Assembly: GCA_030247885.1 (NCBI GenBank)
Contig: JAPDRO010000002.1
Span: 868,001 to 932,000, forward strand
Direction: 5' to 3'
Origin: Taxawa tesnikishii (nom. ined.)
Taxonomy: Eukaryota; Ascomycota; Dothideomycetes; Dothideales
DNA length: 64,000 nucleotides
Within the stretch, counting starts at the first letter, position 1; each line of letters begins with the position of its first letter. Shown piece by piece: positions 12,952-26,087 of the stretch. The notes below the pieces were generated by a model. It ran no database searches and had not been told where the DNA came from. It saw only the letters and a list, made by a program, of their open reading frames with translations. The translations under genes and the position numbers were made by a program.

Positions 12952-15900
12952 AGAGATTGACGGAGCATTTCCGGGACGTAGGTGCATGGGCAAAGCATTC
13001 AGCGGGCGTTCTTTGGCGCTTTGAGCGGGTATCTCTTGGCCTTAAGAGCAGAGATTGGCGCTGCTACCAGTGTAACATAGTTGACGTGTGGCTAATGGGT
13101 TGGCATGTATTAAGACCCCTCTAAGGGCCGTATGGAGAGAAAAATCCATCCCGTGCTCTGGCCTTTTGTTTGGTCTGGTGTGATAGGTGAAAGAGAAAGT
13201 CAATATCGTCCCGTTTACTGAACAATAAGAGCTACTAACAGAAAAGGTTCGGTGGGCACAACTGAGCCGTCAGAAGCCAGTCCTTCTTATCAGCCGACAC
13301 TATGCCTCATGCTTTACCACTCAATGCTCACAAATCACCCGTATCTCTTTTCCAGGAGAATCTGAAGCTCCGTCAGCGGAGCCATGTCCTTCGTGAGGAA
13401 GCAAAGAAGGAAAAGAAAAAGAGAATGGAGTTGGCAGGAGGCGAACGCTGCGTCTTCCCCAAGGACACTGCAAAGAGCACACAACTGAACTCTCGTTCAG
13501 GGGCCCAATTTCAGAGCAATGAGTCATATCTATCAATTGAACTACAACCCCTAGATGCGCTGGAAAAGTCGGACGGGAAACATTTCATGGCAATAGGCTG
13601 CTCGCCGCCTGCAGGTTTAATATGGGAGACGGGCGAGGAATGCGCGTGGAGGGCTCCTTCCCTATCTGGAGCATGGATAAAGGATTGACCGCAAGTGAGA
13701 TGTTTCCACATTGCTGTAGAAGAATAGGCGTGTATCAGAAGCAGGTAGAGCAGAAGAACAAGTTTGGAGCCGGCAGGATTTGAACACTGCGCTTCTCCAA
13801 CTCAAGGACCAGAACTGCGAGACCCAAGTCAAGCAAACGGTCGGTATCAGCACCCGAGACGTCATACCAACTAGACCACCACCCTTGGAATTGGCGTCAG
13901 CGTCGAACGGGAAATAGTATATCAGGTGGATGGACAACTGTAAACCGGAGAGAAGAGTGGATGTTGAAGTGGAAGCGGAAACCACCCTCGCCGCTCCATT
14001 TAATCAAGAAGTTCAGCTCCAGCCCCGCAGAGTGCGCCCTTCTCTTGTTCACTCCTGTTCGCCTTCGCTCTTGTCAATGTCTCTTGAATCGCACAGGTCT
14101 TTTTCTTCGGGTAGCAATAATCAAACCACTGCAACAACGAGCTCACGAAAAACGACAGGGGACAAAAGCTTTCGTGAAGGGATATAACAGGATTTCTGTG
14201 GCAATGGACACTGTTAGCCGTATGACGCCACCATGACTATCCTTTGCATGCCGTAGTCGTTGCCGAACGTCTCAAGAGATTACATCGTGACAGTCTTCGC
14301 ACGAAGGGTAGAAACTTGTGGTCGTTTCGAAGGTGGCTGTCATCTGGGGCGGCTTCGTCTAAGAGTGTGTTATTCCCATGACCGGAAGAAGCACTATCCG
14401 TATCATCCCCATCGTCACCGTCGCGGTCTGCGTTCGAAGCTTGGCGCATCGATGACGCTGTTCCGGCGGTGAGGGTTTGGTGACTGAATGGCCATCAGGT
14501 GTCTCGAAAGCCCCTATGTCACATGCAGCTCGTCCAGAAGACGCTCGCCTCCTACAACGCCAAGCAATCTGCAAGCAAGCCGCAGGTTTTGCATCTCTCT
14601 TGCCTCAGCCATCTCACAGATTCGATGGAGCAACTCGACCGGTAGACTAAGGAATGGGGGATCATTGTGTTGTTGTCGTTGCCGTTATCTTCCCATACTT
14701 GTCAATCTTTCTGATACGCTGCGGAGCGTCATGGCTTTCAGCGGACCGGACTGGCTCTGACACGGGAAGGCCGCGTATATGGACTGCGGCCTGGCGAGAA
14801 GGAAAGTCTGTACCTCAACTGAAGACTCGGCTGCACACACACTTTCAGCAGGCTGGACGTCCCAGGGCCTAGTTTTGTGGGACAAGCGGGGTAGTGATCG
14901 GAACCGGTCCCATCTTAGAGCTCCGGGATACATGAGCTTACGAGAAGCTTAGATGCACGTCTCGCGTGACACAAAAAGGCGGACCAAGTCCCAAGTACTG
15001 TACAACAAACGTGACGCCGGGAGCAGCCTGTCCTGGCGCACAGACCCGGAACTGCTTACAGCTATCGTGAGGTCTCAGCTGATGCGACGTAACGAAGCCT
15101 GAGCTCCAACGACGAACAACGGTGTTCCTGGAGCGAAGTCAAGCAACCCAAACGGGCCTATCAACCAGAACTGACACATCGCAAATGGTACTTTTACACA
15201 TAGACACGCGAGTTATCGCAGAGGTCCGAAGTCGCCGGCCAATCGCTAACAGAACGGATGGCGTGCGTGCTTCGAGACCCTTCACGCTATCTACGCAGGT
15301 GCTGAGGTACCGTTGCTCGTGGCTAAACTTAGATGTAAACTGTGGCATTGTTTGGCGTGGAGGCTCATCAGCAATGGCATCGGCCCGTTTCGTTGTAGGC
15401 TTGACTACGCGCGACAGCTTCGTTGACCTGCATATCGCTTGTCACATCTGTGGGCAGAGACTGACGTTCGCGACAAGTGACAGCTAGATCACGACCGCCG
15501 CACTGCTTCAAAGTCGCACCGTACCACGCATGCTGCCCGGGCACGAAGATGACGACAAGATAGGAGATAATCGCCGTATGCAGGTGGAGACGTACCTTGC
15601 GCCGTCAACTGTGCACAGAGTCGAAGCCAAACAGCACAGGTCTCGATAGGCGATCTTTCCCCGCGATTCTTGGACGAAGCAGCGCTAGGCCGCAGAGGGC
15701 GAAGATCGTTTGTATGATCCAATGACGGCGTGCGCTTGGTGTGGGGAGGACACCCATGCACATTGACTTTCCATACGACTCCCACTTCCTTTCCATCTGT
15801 CTGTTCTTTCGTCTTCTTACTCTCTCAATCCACTCTGTTCCTTGCGCGTACCACATCCGCCAGCTTCCTTTGTCCTCTGTCCCAGTATCCCACTTATCCA

Positions 15901-16085
15901 GTCAAACGTGCTGCCTGATCACGCCATTGACGCACGATCAGCACGTGGCATCCTTGACGCTCCTGAGCGCTCCTCCCCAAAACAACAGCCCCCGATCTTC
16001 ACGGCCACACCTCGAACATCCCAATTCGCACATCTGCAACACAGCCGGCCTTGCCTTTGTACGAAACCACAGCCAACGCTCTACA
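12952..16085. other. 3.1-kb gene-poor stretch
   Basis: No gene is supported. Open frames of up to 128 codons exist, for example at 13302-13688, but they show no domain, splice or codon pattern. A degraded tRNA-like sequence lies at 13765-13884 and is listed separately. The last few hundred bases are pyrimidine-rich and look like the leader of the gene starting at 16086. Confidence 0.5.
13765..13884 (-). pseudogene. degenerate tRNA-like sequence
   Basis: Read on minus, the 5' part (GGGTGGTGGTCTAGTTGGTA) resembles the acceptor and D-arm start of a fungal tRNA, most like tRNA-Pro. The 3' part (GTTCAAATCCTGCCGGCTCC) resembles a T-arm and acceptor end. The two acceptor strands do not pair with each other, no clean anticodon stem is visible, and the spacing is about 120 bases. 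It therefore looks like a decayed or chimeric tRNA copy rather than a working gene. A cove-type scan would decide. Confidence 0.35.
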
Positions 16086-16926
16086 ATGTCCGACCAGAGC
16101 AACTCTCCACCAAACTCTCCTCCTACCCGCCGTCGCTCCTCTTTCGCCGGCCAGACTTTCGCCGATATCTTCGGTTCCAGCGGACGCTCACGCAACAACA
16201 CGGTGTCAGACTCCACCAGTTCACAATCCCAAGGTCCCATCGCTTCAGCAGCTGTCCAAGCCAACCGTCGCAGGCTGTCACTGACCACTCTCGGCCTGTC
16301 CGGATCTCCAAATCAGAGCTCACCCTTTGGCTCCTTCCGCGGCCACCGTGACAGTATCTCCAGTGCTAACAGCGGCTCTATCGACGAGTCTGCCATTGAG
16401 GATGAGCCCTCCACTGGTGCTACGCCAAACCAGAGTGCACCAAACACACCTTTCGCACGTCGCATGAGCTTTGGGGCCAGAGCATTGAGGGACGTGAAGA
16501 CTGGAGGTGGAGGAGGCGGAGGGGACAAATCCAACGGTAGTTCTCCCAGTACTGCCAAGAAACCTGCTGTCGGTCCCGACAGCGGGAAGAAGACTAGATT
16601 TGAGGCCCCGACTAAAAGTCGAGGTTTGTCTTCTTCCTACATCTCTTCCTTTCCGTTCTGCGCCATCGCTTCTTGAGCGTCTGACTAATACAAGTGGTCT
16701 GACAGGTTCTGGTTTCGATTGGTCCGACAACTTCCGCAGCAGAGCCGAGCGCAGCTCCATCAGTGGAGGCGGCATGTTAGGCGCTCACGGTCCTGGCGGA
16801 GGACACGCCAGAGCCAAGAGCGTCGCCACGATGGAGCAGCCAGCAGTCCGTGATACTCCGAAGCCTGCCAACGTTCCTGATCATTTCCAAGAGCGCATCC
16901 TTAAGGGTGACTTCTACATGGACTGA
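16086..16926 (+). CDS. conserved Ser-rich fungal protein, function unknown
   Basis: Exons 16086-16623 and 16706-16926 with an 82-base intron, 252 residues. The ATG (ACAATGTCC) is the first in frame after a leader-like region. The frame stays open upstream, but that part is low complexity and probably untranslated. The protein is rich in Ser, Pro and Arg with many likely phosphorylation sites (TRRRSSFAG, ANRRRLSLTTLG, FARRMSFG). It has a poly-Gly run and a compact C-terminus (GFDWSDNFRSRAERSS ... HFQERILKGDFYMD) that looks like a conserved short motif. No transmembrane segment or enzyme motif is seen. Confidence 0.75.
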
Positions 16927-18046
16927 TACCACGACGTGGCTACATAGCAGTTGCCGGCACATGAAAGACCGGCTTCGTGGATACTTACTGTCGACGTTGG
17001 TGTAGCTTACCGCCTCTATTCTTGTTCATCAAGAAAACGACTACTCGCACAAAAAAAGCAACGTTGCGTGGTGCTCCGGCGTGAGCAAAAGGAGGCGCTA
17101 ACGGATCATGCACATCAACCTGCTCGGCATCTACGGCTAACCACTTTCGTTCGTGTAGGAGGCGCTGGTCGTCATTATTCACTTGGTATTGGGTGGATAT
17201 GTGGTTCTTTTTCTCTTTTCGTTTCGTTTGTTGTCAAGCTGATCGGAGGATTCTGGTATATGATATCCGCAGGGCGCAATGGGCGTACTCAGAAGAACAC
17301 TCGTTTCAAGGCTTCCTAACGAACGTCACGATGGATTATGGAGAGGCGTTTGTGCAGGCCTAGGTTCAGTTTCTGCATCGTTCTTTCCTATCCTGTACTA
17401 GCGCTTCGCTCAATGCATCTGCACCTGTGTCCCTGATGCGTGACGCGCCTGCTGCCTGCTGAATTTCTCAACTTTCTTCCAACTTCTGCCGTCAAGCTCT
17501 TTAGCTTTAGCCCACCTCCTCAAACTTCCCACTTACATACACTCTCTATCGCGATACAACCACAGCGCATCGGAGCTCAAAATGTCCGGTGCCGTTGATG
17601 ATCCCCCTACCGACGAGGAATTGAACCAGTTGGTCTTTTCTTTCGAGACCGTTCTCGACAACACTAACAACTCGTAGACTGTCAGGAAGGCGCTACTCTT
17701 ATTCATACCGCTCCACGCGCTGTCACCCCTGCTTTCGCTGCTTTCGTTCCTTACCTGCCCAGATCCACGTTCTTTTCATGAGGTACTCATTCAGGTTGGT
17801 TATCTACCGTCAAACGTTGATCATATTGCCATAGCCATGTGTGGCCTCCTTCTAAAGTAAACGAGCTTCTTGTTTGGGTGCTGAGGCTTCCTCGACTACA
17901 GCGTGGCGAAGCTCTCGCTGTTGCCGTTGTGTCGTTGCGGCAACAAAACCGAGCGCATGGTGATGGGATCTGGGCCCTCTCCAAAGGTTCGCATGTCCAG
18001 ATCGGTGCCTTTTCCTCTCGCTGGGACACAGTTCCGGATTCCTTAA
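16927..18046. other. intergenic, one short ORF
   Basis: Convergent space between a plus and a minus gene. A 31-codon ORF at 17582-17677 (MSGAVDDPPTDEELNQLVFS...) starts in good context after a pyrimidine-rich stretch. The bases before its stop contain CACTAACAACTCGTAG, which looks like a branch site and acceptor, so it may be an exon fragment. No family is recognised. Confidence 0.3.
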
Positions 18047-19769
<1,723 letters not shown>

Positions 19770-20139
19770 CGCTGCCGTATACTGATTGTAGTTTAAAGGA
19801 TTGGAGAGTTGGAGGAGAATCTGCGCGATTGTTGAACCATTGTTTACGGCAGGTGGGGTGAGTCAAACCATGTACTCACACAAGAATCTTTTTGCTCGGA
19901 TCTTGCCTTGCCGACAGAGATGATGCGATGGCACATGGAAAGTGCGGGCGCGGGGCAAGGGAGAGCAGCGGAGATTTCCCGGGAAACCCTACTACGGCGG
20001 CCAAACGCGTTTACAGATCAGGTCATACACCAATAATGGCGACTCGAATTTTCTCGTCTCTGCTCGACCGCCAGAGCGTGATAGGTATCGTAAGAGAAAA
20101 GGCAGGCTATGTAGTACCAAGAACCTCCGGATCCACGGT
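19770..20139. other. intergenic, no gene seen
   Basis: Short space between the acetyltransferase start and the glycerol kinase stop, both on minus. It presumably carries the acetyltransferase promoter. No further feature is seen. Confidence 0.5.
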
Positions 20140-21958
20140 CTAGTCGTCCGCTGTCCATCCCCTAGTCATGTTCACCGCCTTCTCCCATCTCTTAAACAGC
20201 TTGTCGCTCTTCTTGCTGTCCATCTCCGCCTCAAACCTGGTTTCACCCGCCGTGTTGACCTCCTTCAACTCAGCAAAATCTTTCCATACGTCGACAGCGA
20301 ATCCAGCAGCAATAGCCGCACCCAGCGCCGTCGTCTCGCGCATCTTGGGCCGGACGATGGGGATGCCGACCAGGTCCGCTTGCGTCTGCATGCAAAGAGC
20401 CGAGTTGGACATGCCTCCATCGACTTTGAGTTCTTGCAGCGGCTTGCCAGAGTCTTTGGACATGGCATCCAGAATTGCTTTTGTCTGGAAACAGACGGCT
20501 TCCAGGGTTGCGCGTGCGATGTGGCCACGTTGTGTATGGTGGGTAATACCGACTGTTGATGTGAATTAGCAGGAAAGTATTGTCAGGGATCGATCTGTGT
20601 AGGTGGGGAAGGAGGGGACAATAAAGAGAGAGATAGAAAGAAAAAGGTGGCTTACACATGGTGCCTTGTGCATCGTCAATCCAGTAAGGAGCGAAGAGCC
20701 CACTGAAGGCAGTCACAAAGACCAACCCCCGTTGTCTTGGACTGTACCTGCCAACTCGCTGATGTGTTCGGACTGCACAAAACTTTGTTAGCAAGTCTCA
20801 ACGTGATTCGGAAGGAAATGGCTCACAGCAGAAGCAAATCCCATATTGTTCATCAAGAACTTGACGCCCGATCCAGCAACTGCAATGCTACCTTCAAGCG
20901 CATACGTAGGTGTACCATCAAAGTCATATGCGACCGTAGCGAGCAGGCCGTGTGAGGAGATGACGGGTTTCTTGCCCACATTATACAACAGGAAACAACC
21001 CGTGCCTGCGTCATTCTTAGTAAACCGACAGAAGAGCGGTATCCCGAGCGTTCGATAAACATACCGTATGTGTTCTTCGCGCTACCCTCATCAAACCCTT
21101 TCTGCCCAACCAGAGCAGCGGACTGGTCGCCTAAGCATCCAGTAATCGGGAAGCCCTTCAGAGAACCCTCGGCAAGCTTGCCGTATGCCTTTGGGTCCGA
21201 AGACCGCACAATCTCTGGCATGTTTACTTTCCTGATGTCGAACTCGTATGAGAAGAAATCCAGAATCTCTTCGCTGTACTTGAGGGTGTGGATGTCCATA
21301 AACATGGTGCGGCTGGCATTCGTCGGATCCGACACAAAGACGTTACCTGCTGGACCGCCATTCAGCTTGTAGATGAGCCAGGAGTCGATGGTGCCAAATG
21401 CCAGATCGCCTCGCTCGAAGGCCTCCTTTACTTGGGGCTGCGTCCGCAAAAGCCAGATCAATTTACCCACAGATGGGTAGGTGGAGATAGGAAGACCGCA
21501 TTTTTGCATCAAGTCTTCGCTTCCTGGACGCGCTTTGAGCTCGTGCACCAGACGAGAGGTGCGCGTGTCCGTCCAGACGATGGCGTTGTACAAAGCTTCA
21601 CCGGTCTTGACGTCCCAGACCACGGTCGTCTCGCGTTGGTTGGTGATGCCAATTGCTTTGATGCTATCCAGAGAGTGGCCGTCTTTCTTGAAAGACTCAA
21701 CTGCTCCCTCTATGCAGTTCTGCACCGACGTGACGATCTCTTCGGGGTCATGCTCGTGCCATCCGGGGTGAGGGTAGATCTGGGAAAACTCCTCCTGGTG
21801 GACAGCTACCGGCTCACCCGCTTTGTCGAAGATCAGGAAGCGCGAGCTTGTGGTGCCCTATACCCGTTCGTGTCAAAAATCATAACAGCTGCGGATTATG
21901 CACGGTAAAGGCAAACCTGATCGATTGCGCCAACAAAGACTTCGTCTGAGCCGGCCAT
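20140..21958 (-). CDS. glycerol kinase
   Basis: Phosphorylates glycerol to glycerol 3-phosphate with ATP. Five exons: 21917-21958, 21065-21857, 20827-21005, 20656-20772 and 20140-20552. All introns are GT..AG. FGGY-kinase landmarks: the N-terminal phosphate loop GAIDQGTTSSRF, GITNQRETTVVW, GTIDSWLIYKLNGG, GCLGDQSAALVGQ and the C-terminal VDGGMSNSALCMQTQADL. The fourth exon breaks frame between DNG and LVFVTAFSGLFAPYW. One more base in the G run (plus-strand C run 20726-20730) restores the conserved DNGGLVFV and a 514-residue protein. Everything else is intact, so I treat it as a working gene. Its divergent neighbour is the aquaglyceroporin. Confidence 0.93.
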
Positions 21959-23784
21959 TGTTGCGGAGTTCACTGGCAATTGCCTGGAGATCAATTCAAT
22001 GCGGGTCTTCAAGGCCAGAGCTGCAGGCTGCTGCTTTCGGGGACTCGTGAGGCGATGCAGACGGCGACCAGAGGGATGTACTGCCTGTATTATGTAGGAC
22101 GAAAGCGACCGTCATAACACACCTCTGATTTGTAGCATGTGACACGGCAAGCCGCGCTCGACAAACGATTGGCGGAGATACATATCGCTGCGAGTGGGAG
22201 AGCAGAGGAGGAATAAGCCCCACTTAGAAGAGGAGCTGCTCTGATCGCTTAGCAGACGCGGCGCAGAAGCGCCCACACGAGCTCGGCAGAAACGAGATAT
22301 ACTGTGCCTCCTCAGTTTCAATCCGCTCGAAACGCGTAAGTCACTGCAGGAGCACAGCCGTGAATGATGCCTCGGGCAGACTGAGGGAACGCTTGGAAAT
22401 GCGTGGCGCTTGGGTGGAGGTGTTCTACCCCGCATCCGTCGATCCTCTCCGGGAAACTCCCCACTAAGCATGACTCGCACGATTGCCTCGGAGCAAGATG
22501 CGGGGATCATCGTCGAAGAAGGAAGGCCTAGGGCGGTTAGATCCCCGTTGCCGCGCGATCCAGACATCGTGCCTTCCTCGTCTCTATTGGCTTGACACAC
22601 GCCATGGGCGGAAGCGGAAAATGCAGAGTTGACAAGATGGATGTACTCGCACAACGTCGAGCACACTGTGCGGCTTTGTGTCATCCTTTTTCTTTCTATG
22701 CCGCATCGCTGACATCGCATTCACGACCGCACATCAGAGGCACAGCTGGGCGTACGGAGCGACTCTTCTCGGTGAGATGCCCGCTCTCACCTCCGCCCTC
22801 AAGCACCAGCAGTCTGGAGTTGCTTATGGCGTGAGAAGGCGGGGGATGCGGAAGGTCCCGATGCATGCGTAAGATAATGATGATGCTAAGGAACCGTCCT
22901 GCTGGTAACGGTTTTGAGGGGATTCATGTGGTATAGTTTCCCTCAAGGCCGAGGCATCGGAACAGCGCAACTGTAACCTTGCTAGTCCTATACCGACCAC
23001 TTCTGCGCTACGAATGTGTACAGAGTCCGTATCCGAGTCCGCGCTAGGTTTCTAGTTCCTTGTTGTGCCAAGGCTCGTGTGTCCAGCTCTCGGACGCAGG
23101 AGGTTTTCGTCGAGGAATGTTGTTAAGCCAGTTGCGGATGTCTTTGCGGTCTGCCTCGGCCCCCGAGTACACGACCTTGGAGACGGGCGATGCAGAGGAA
23201 TGTTATCGCCGGATATTGCACATAGGCAGGTGGAAGTACTACATGTTGCATAACGCACCTGCATGGCTGTACTAGATCATCCCAACAAAGGCCTTATTTC
23301 CCAAGCTTGTGATAAGGCCTGCGCGTTCGTGCGGGCAGTCGGATGTAACTCTGGAGTTAGCTGCCTCTGCAATTGGCTGCACATTGTCCACCGACCTTGT
23401 GGATCTGAGGGGTACCTGCGATATGCCGGTGAAAGTCATGCTTCCTTCGTTCTGCAGCAGGGGTATTGTCAGGTCATCCAAGCATTCCTCGGCGTGATCG
23501 TTGGAGGGTACCTTGATTCAATGAGTTGCCCTTGAGTGGAGACGGTCGTTCAAGTGAATGCGAGCCTAGGACCTAGGGTATCACTTACCTAACACGGCAT
23601 CCGCCGTATCCTGTCTCAAGGACGAATACAAGAATGGTTTCATACCTCGCTCGTTGTTGCTGGAAGCAGGCCGGCATAGGTATAACTCCAACGTGTATCC
23701 TCTTTGTTCGTATCTGAACAAAGAACCGCTACGTCCACAGTATCGCTTGGCTGCAGCCACAACCACCACTGCAGAAACATTTCC
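21959..23784. promoter_or_regulatory. 1.8-kb divergent promoter region, glycerol kinase / aquaglyceroporin
   Basis: Starts of the two glycerol genes face away from each other across this stretch. Open frames of up to about 200 codons on minus (22112-22720) have no recognisable domain and look accidental. A perfect 9-base inverted repeat lies at 23289-23320. No transcription-factor site can be assigned by eye. Confidence 0.5.
23289..23320. repeat. hairpin-forming inverted repeat
   Basis: AGGCCTTAT at 23289-23297 and ATAAGGCCT at 23312-23320 match perfectly around a 14-base loop that itself contains the palindrome CAAGCTTG. It lies about 460 bases before the aquaglyceroporin start. Function unknown. 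Confidence 0.6.
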
Positions 23785-25237
23785 ATGATGTCTCTCAAAA
23801 CTCGAGACTTTCAGAATCCCGACTCGCCCACCTCACCAAACATGGCCGTCGCACACGTCGAACACCACCGCGCGGATTCGGATTCGACAGCCAGGACGGA
23901 CACGCCCTATGGCGAGCACGGGATCCTCATTGACGGCATCATGCCGACGGCTGTGAAGACCGATTCTCCATATGCTGAGCAAGGAGCACCGATCAACAGA
24001 AGTCAAACGGCGGAACGTAAGAAGAAGGCCGGTAGCGGGCTGATGTGGCCGCGGATAAGAGCAGCCTTGCGAGACCCAATCTCGGAATTCATGGGCACCT
24101 TTATCCTGATCCTGTTCGGTGACGGTGTGGTAGCTCAAGTGGTGCTCAGCAACGGCAGCCACGGCGACTACCAATCAATCTCATGGGGTTGGGGGCAAGT
24201 CTTTAGCGTTTTCCAGTATACGGCTGGCCATATGCTAATGGACGGCAGAATCGGCGTCATGTTCGGTGTGTACACATCGGGTATCTCCGGTGGACACATC
24301 AACCCAGCCGTAACCTTTGCCAACTGTGTCTTTCGCGAGTTCCCGTAAGAAGGATCATTCCATTCCTGGCCGACGAGAGCTGATGATGTCTAGGTGGCGA
24401 AAGTTTCCGGTGTATTTGATTGCACAAATCCTAGGTGCGATGGCTGGCTCAGCTGTGGTGTACGGCAACTACAAATCGGCCATTGATGCGTTTGAGGGGG
24501 CCCAGGTATTCGAACAGTGCCTGGGTATTCGCCGAATGCAAGTGCTGGCATCTTCTGCACATATGTAAGTACACGACATGATTGTCTCTCGGATGGTGCT
24601 GACAGTTCTCTTGCAGCCTGCGGAATTCATGACCAGGACGGGACAATTCTTCTCGGAGTTCATCGCCAGCTCCATCCTGATGTTCTTGATATACGCTTTG
24701 AAAGATGTAGGTGTTGCAATTGTGGGTGATGGCGGCGGTGGCTGACACAATTAGGATGGCAACATCGGCGCGGGAAACCTGACACCTCTTGCCCTGTTCT
24801 TCCTGATCTTCGGTATCGGTGCCTGCTTCGGTTGGGAGACAGGCTATGCCATCAACCTGGCCAGGTAGGGAAGCTCCTTTTGCGAGGATGTTCCGGTTCT
24901 GACGTGCGAGTAGGGATTTCGGGCCTCGATTGGTGTCGTATATGATTGGTTACGGGCACAACGTCTGGGCAGCTGGAGGTTATTACTTCTGGTGAGTAGA
25001 ACACAGCTGTACAGCTGGAAGATCCATACTAAACCAGGCTACAGGGTACCAATGGTGGCACCCTTCTTCGGCTGCACTTTTGGCGGGTTCTTGTACGACT
25101 CGCTTCTGTTTAACGGGAAAACTCCCATCAACACGCCGTATATGGGCTTCTACCGCTTTATACCGGGTATGAGAAAGGCCGCGGAAGAGTGGGAAGAAGA
25201 GGAGAAGTTGAAAAAGCTGGAAGAAAGCTCGGTATAA
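23785..25237 (+). CDS. aquaglyceroporin (MIP family channel)
   Basis: Glycerol/water channel of the plasma membrane, 382 residues after correction. Seven exons: 23785-24194, 24249-24344, 24394-24564, 24617-24706, 24755-24864, 24914-24991 and 25045-25237. The cytosolic N-tail of about 100 residues precedes the first helix (EFMGTFILILFGDGVVAQ). Pore motifs are SGGHINPAVTFANC (NPA) and GYAINLARDFGPR, where NLA with a following Asp replaces the second NPA, as in glycerol-permeable channels. Intron 1 starts with GCAAGT, a GC-AG intron. Exon 3 loses frame at the G run 24496-24500. One more G gives the conserved FEGGPGIRTV and an open frame to the end. Confidence 0.92.
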
Positions 25238-26087
25238 TACGCTTGGCTCCCACCACTTAGCAAGCGCAACAGGCAACCATTGTGAATCGCCTGAGTTACA
25301 AAAGCCACCGGAAGATATAACTGGGCTGAGGATCAGCCAAAAGAGGGGTCATTGTTGTGAAGATGTATGGATGCTGTTCCGCGATTGGAAAAATCGCGAT
25401 GAACACACCGTGTCGGCTGTGAGGAGGCGGAAAATCTCGCCGCATCATGTCATGCATCGTATGGTTCAGCGCGCAGTGTGCCGATGTATGTATGATTCAA
25501 GGTCTTGACTTGTCAGCTTGTTGATGCATACACACTTGAACCAGCAAGCGTGCGCGTTCTTGCATCTGTAAGAATCGCGCACTTGCTGCAGAGGAAGTCA
25601 AACCTGCTCGTTTCGAGCACGATGTGAGGAGTTTCTCGGCATGCGGGCCGACAACGGGGCGATGCGGCTCTTCCAACGTTGCGAAACGCGCCATCTCTCC
25701 TGATAGCTGATAGGTTCATCGCGTCACCAGCTCTCGGGCTCGGAGGATCTCGCAGATGCTCGTGCGGAGACCCTCCTTCGTTGGTCTTCGTCATGGATAT
25801 TCGTGAGAGCTTCCTTCTGCTACACACAGCACTCTCAGCAGTGTGACAGCTACGACTGTCTCATTCCGGTTTCTCGTACACAATTCGATTCTTGCTTGTT
25901 CTATGTATTCGTTCCTTCCGTTTTGCCAAGCATTGCTCTGCGCGGGATCAATTGGCCGCATATCTCTTGTTTCCCGTCACTGTACAGTCGGTTGTACGGA
26001 CTAATGTCTCTTCTATTGCGCAGCACTTAGAGCCACACCGGACCCCACAGGAGTAGTCACAGTGCTTAGAGCTGGAGTTCTGCCATC
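25238..26087. other. intergenic, no gene seen
   Basis: Contains the aquaglyceroporin 3' region and the promoter of the giant coiled-coil gene. No coding frame or RNA is supported. Confidence 0.5.

Noticed and set aside
13302-13688. 128-codon plus-strand ORF in the gene-poor stretch
   Set aside because: Starts with ATG but has mixed composition, no domain, and ends without any supporting signal. Most likely chance.
22112-22720. 202-codon minus-strand frame between the glycerol genes
   Set aside because: Cys/Arg/Ser-rich random-looking composition with no start context or domain.
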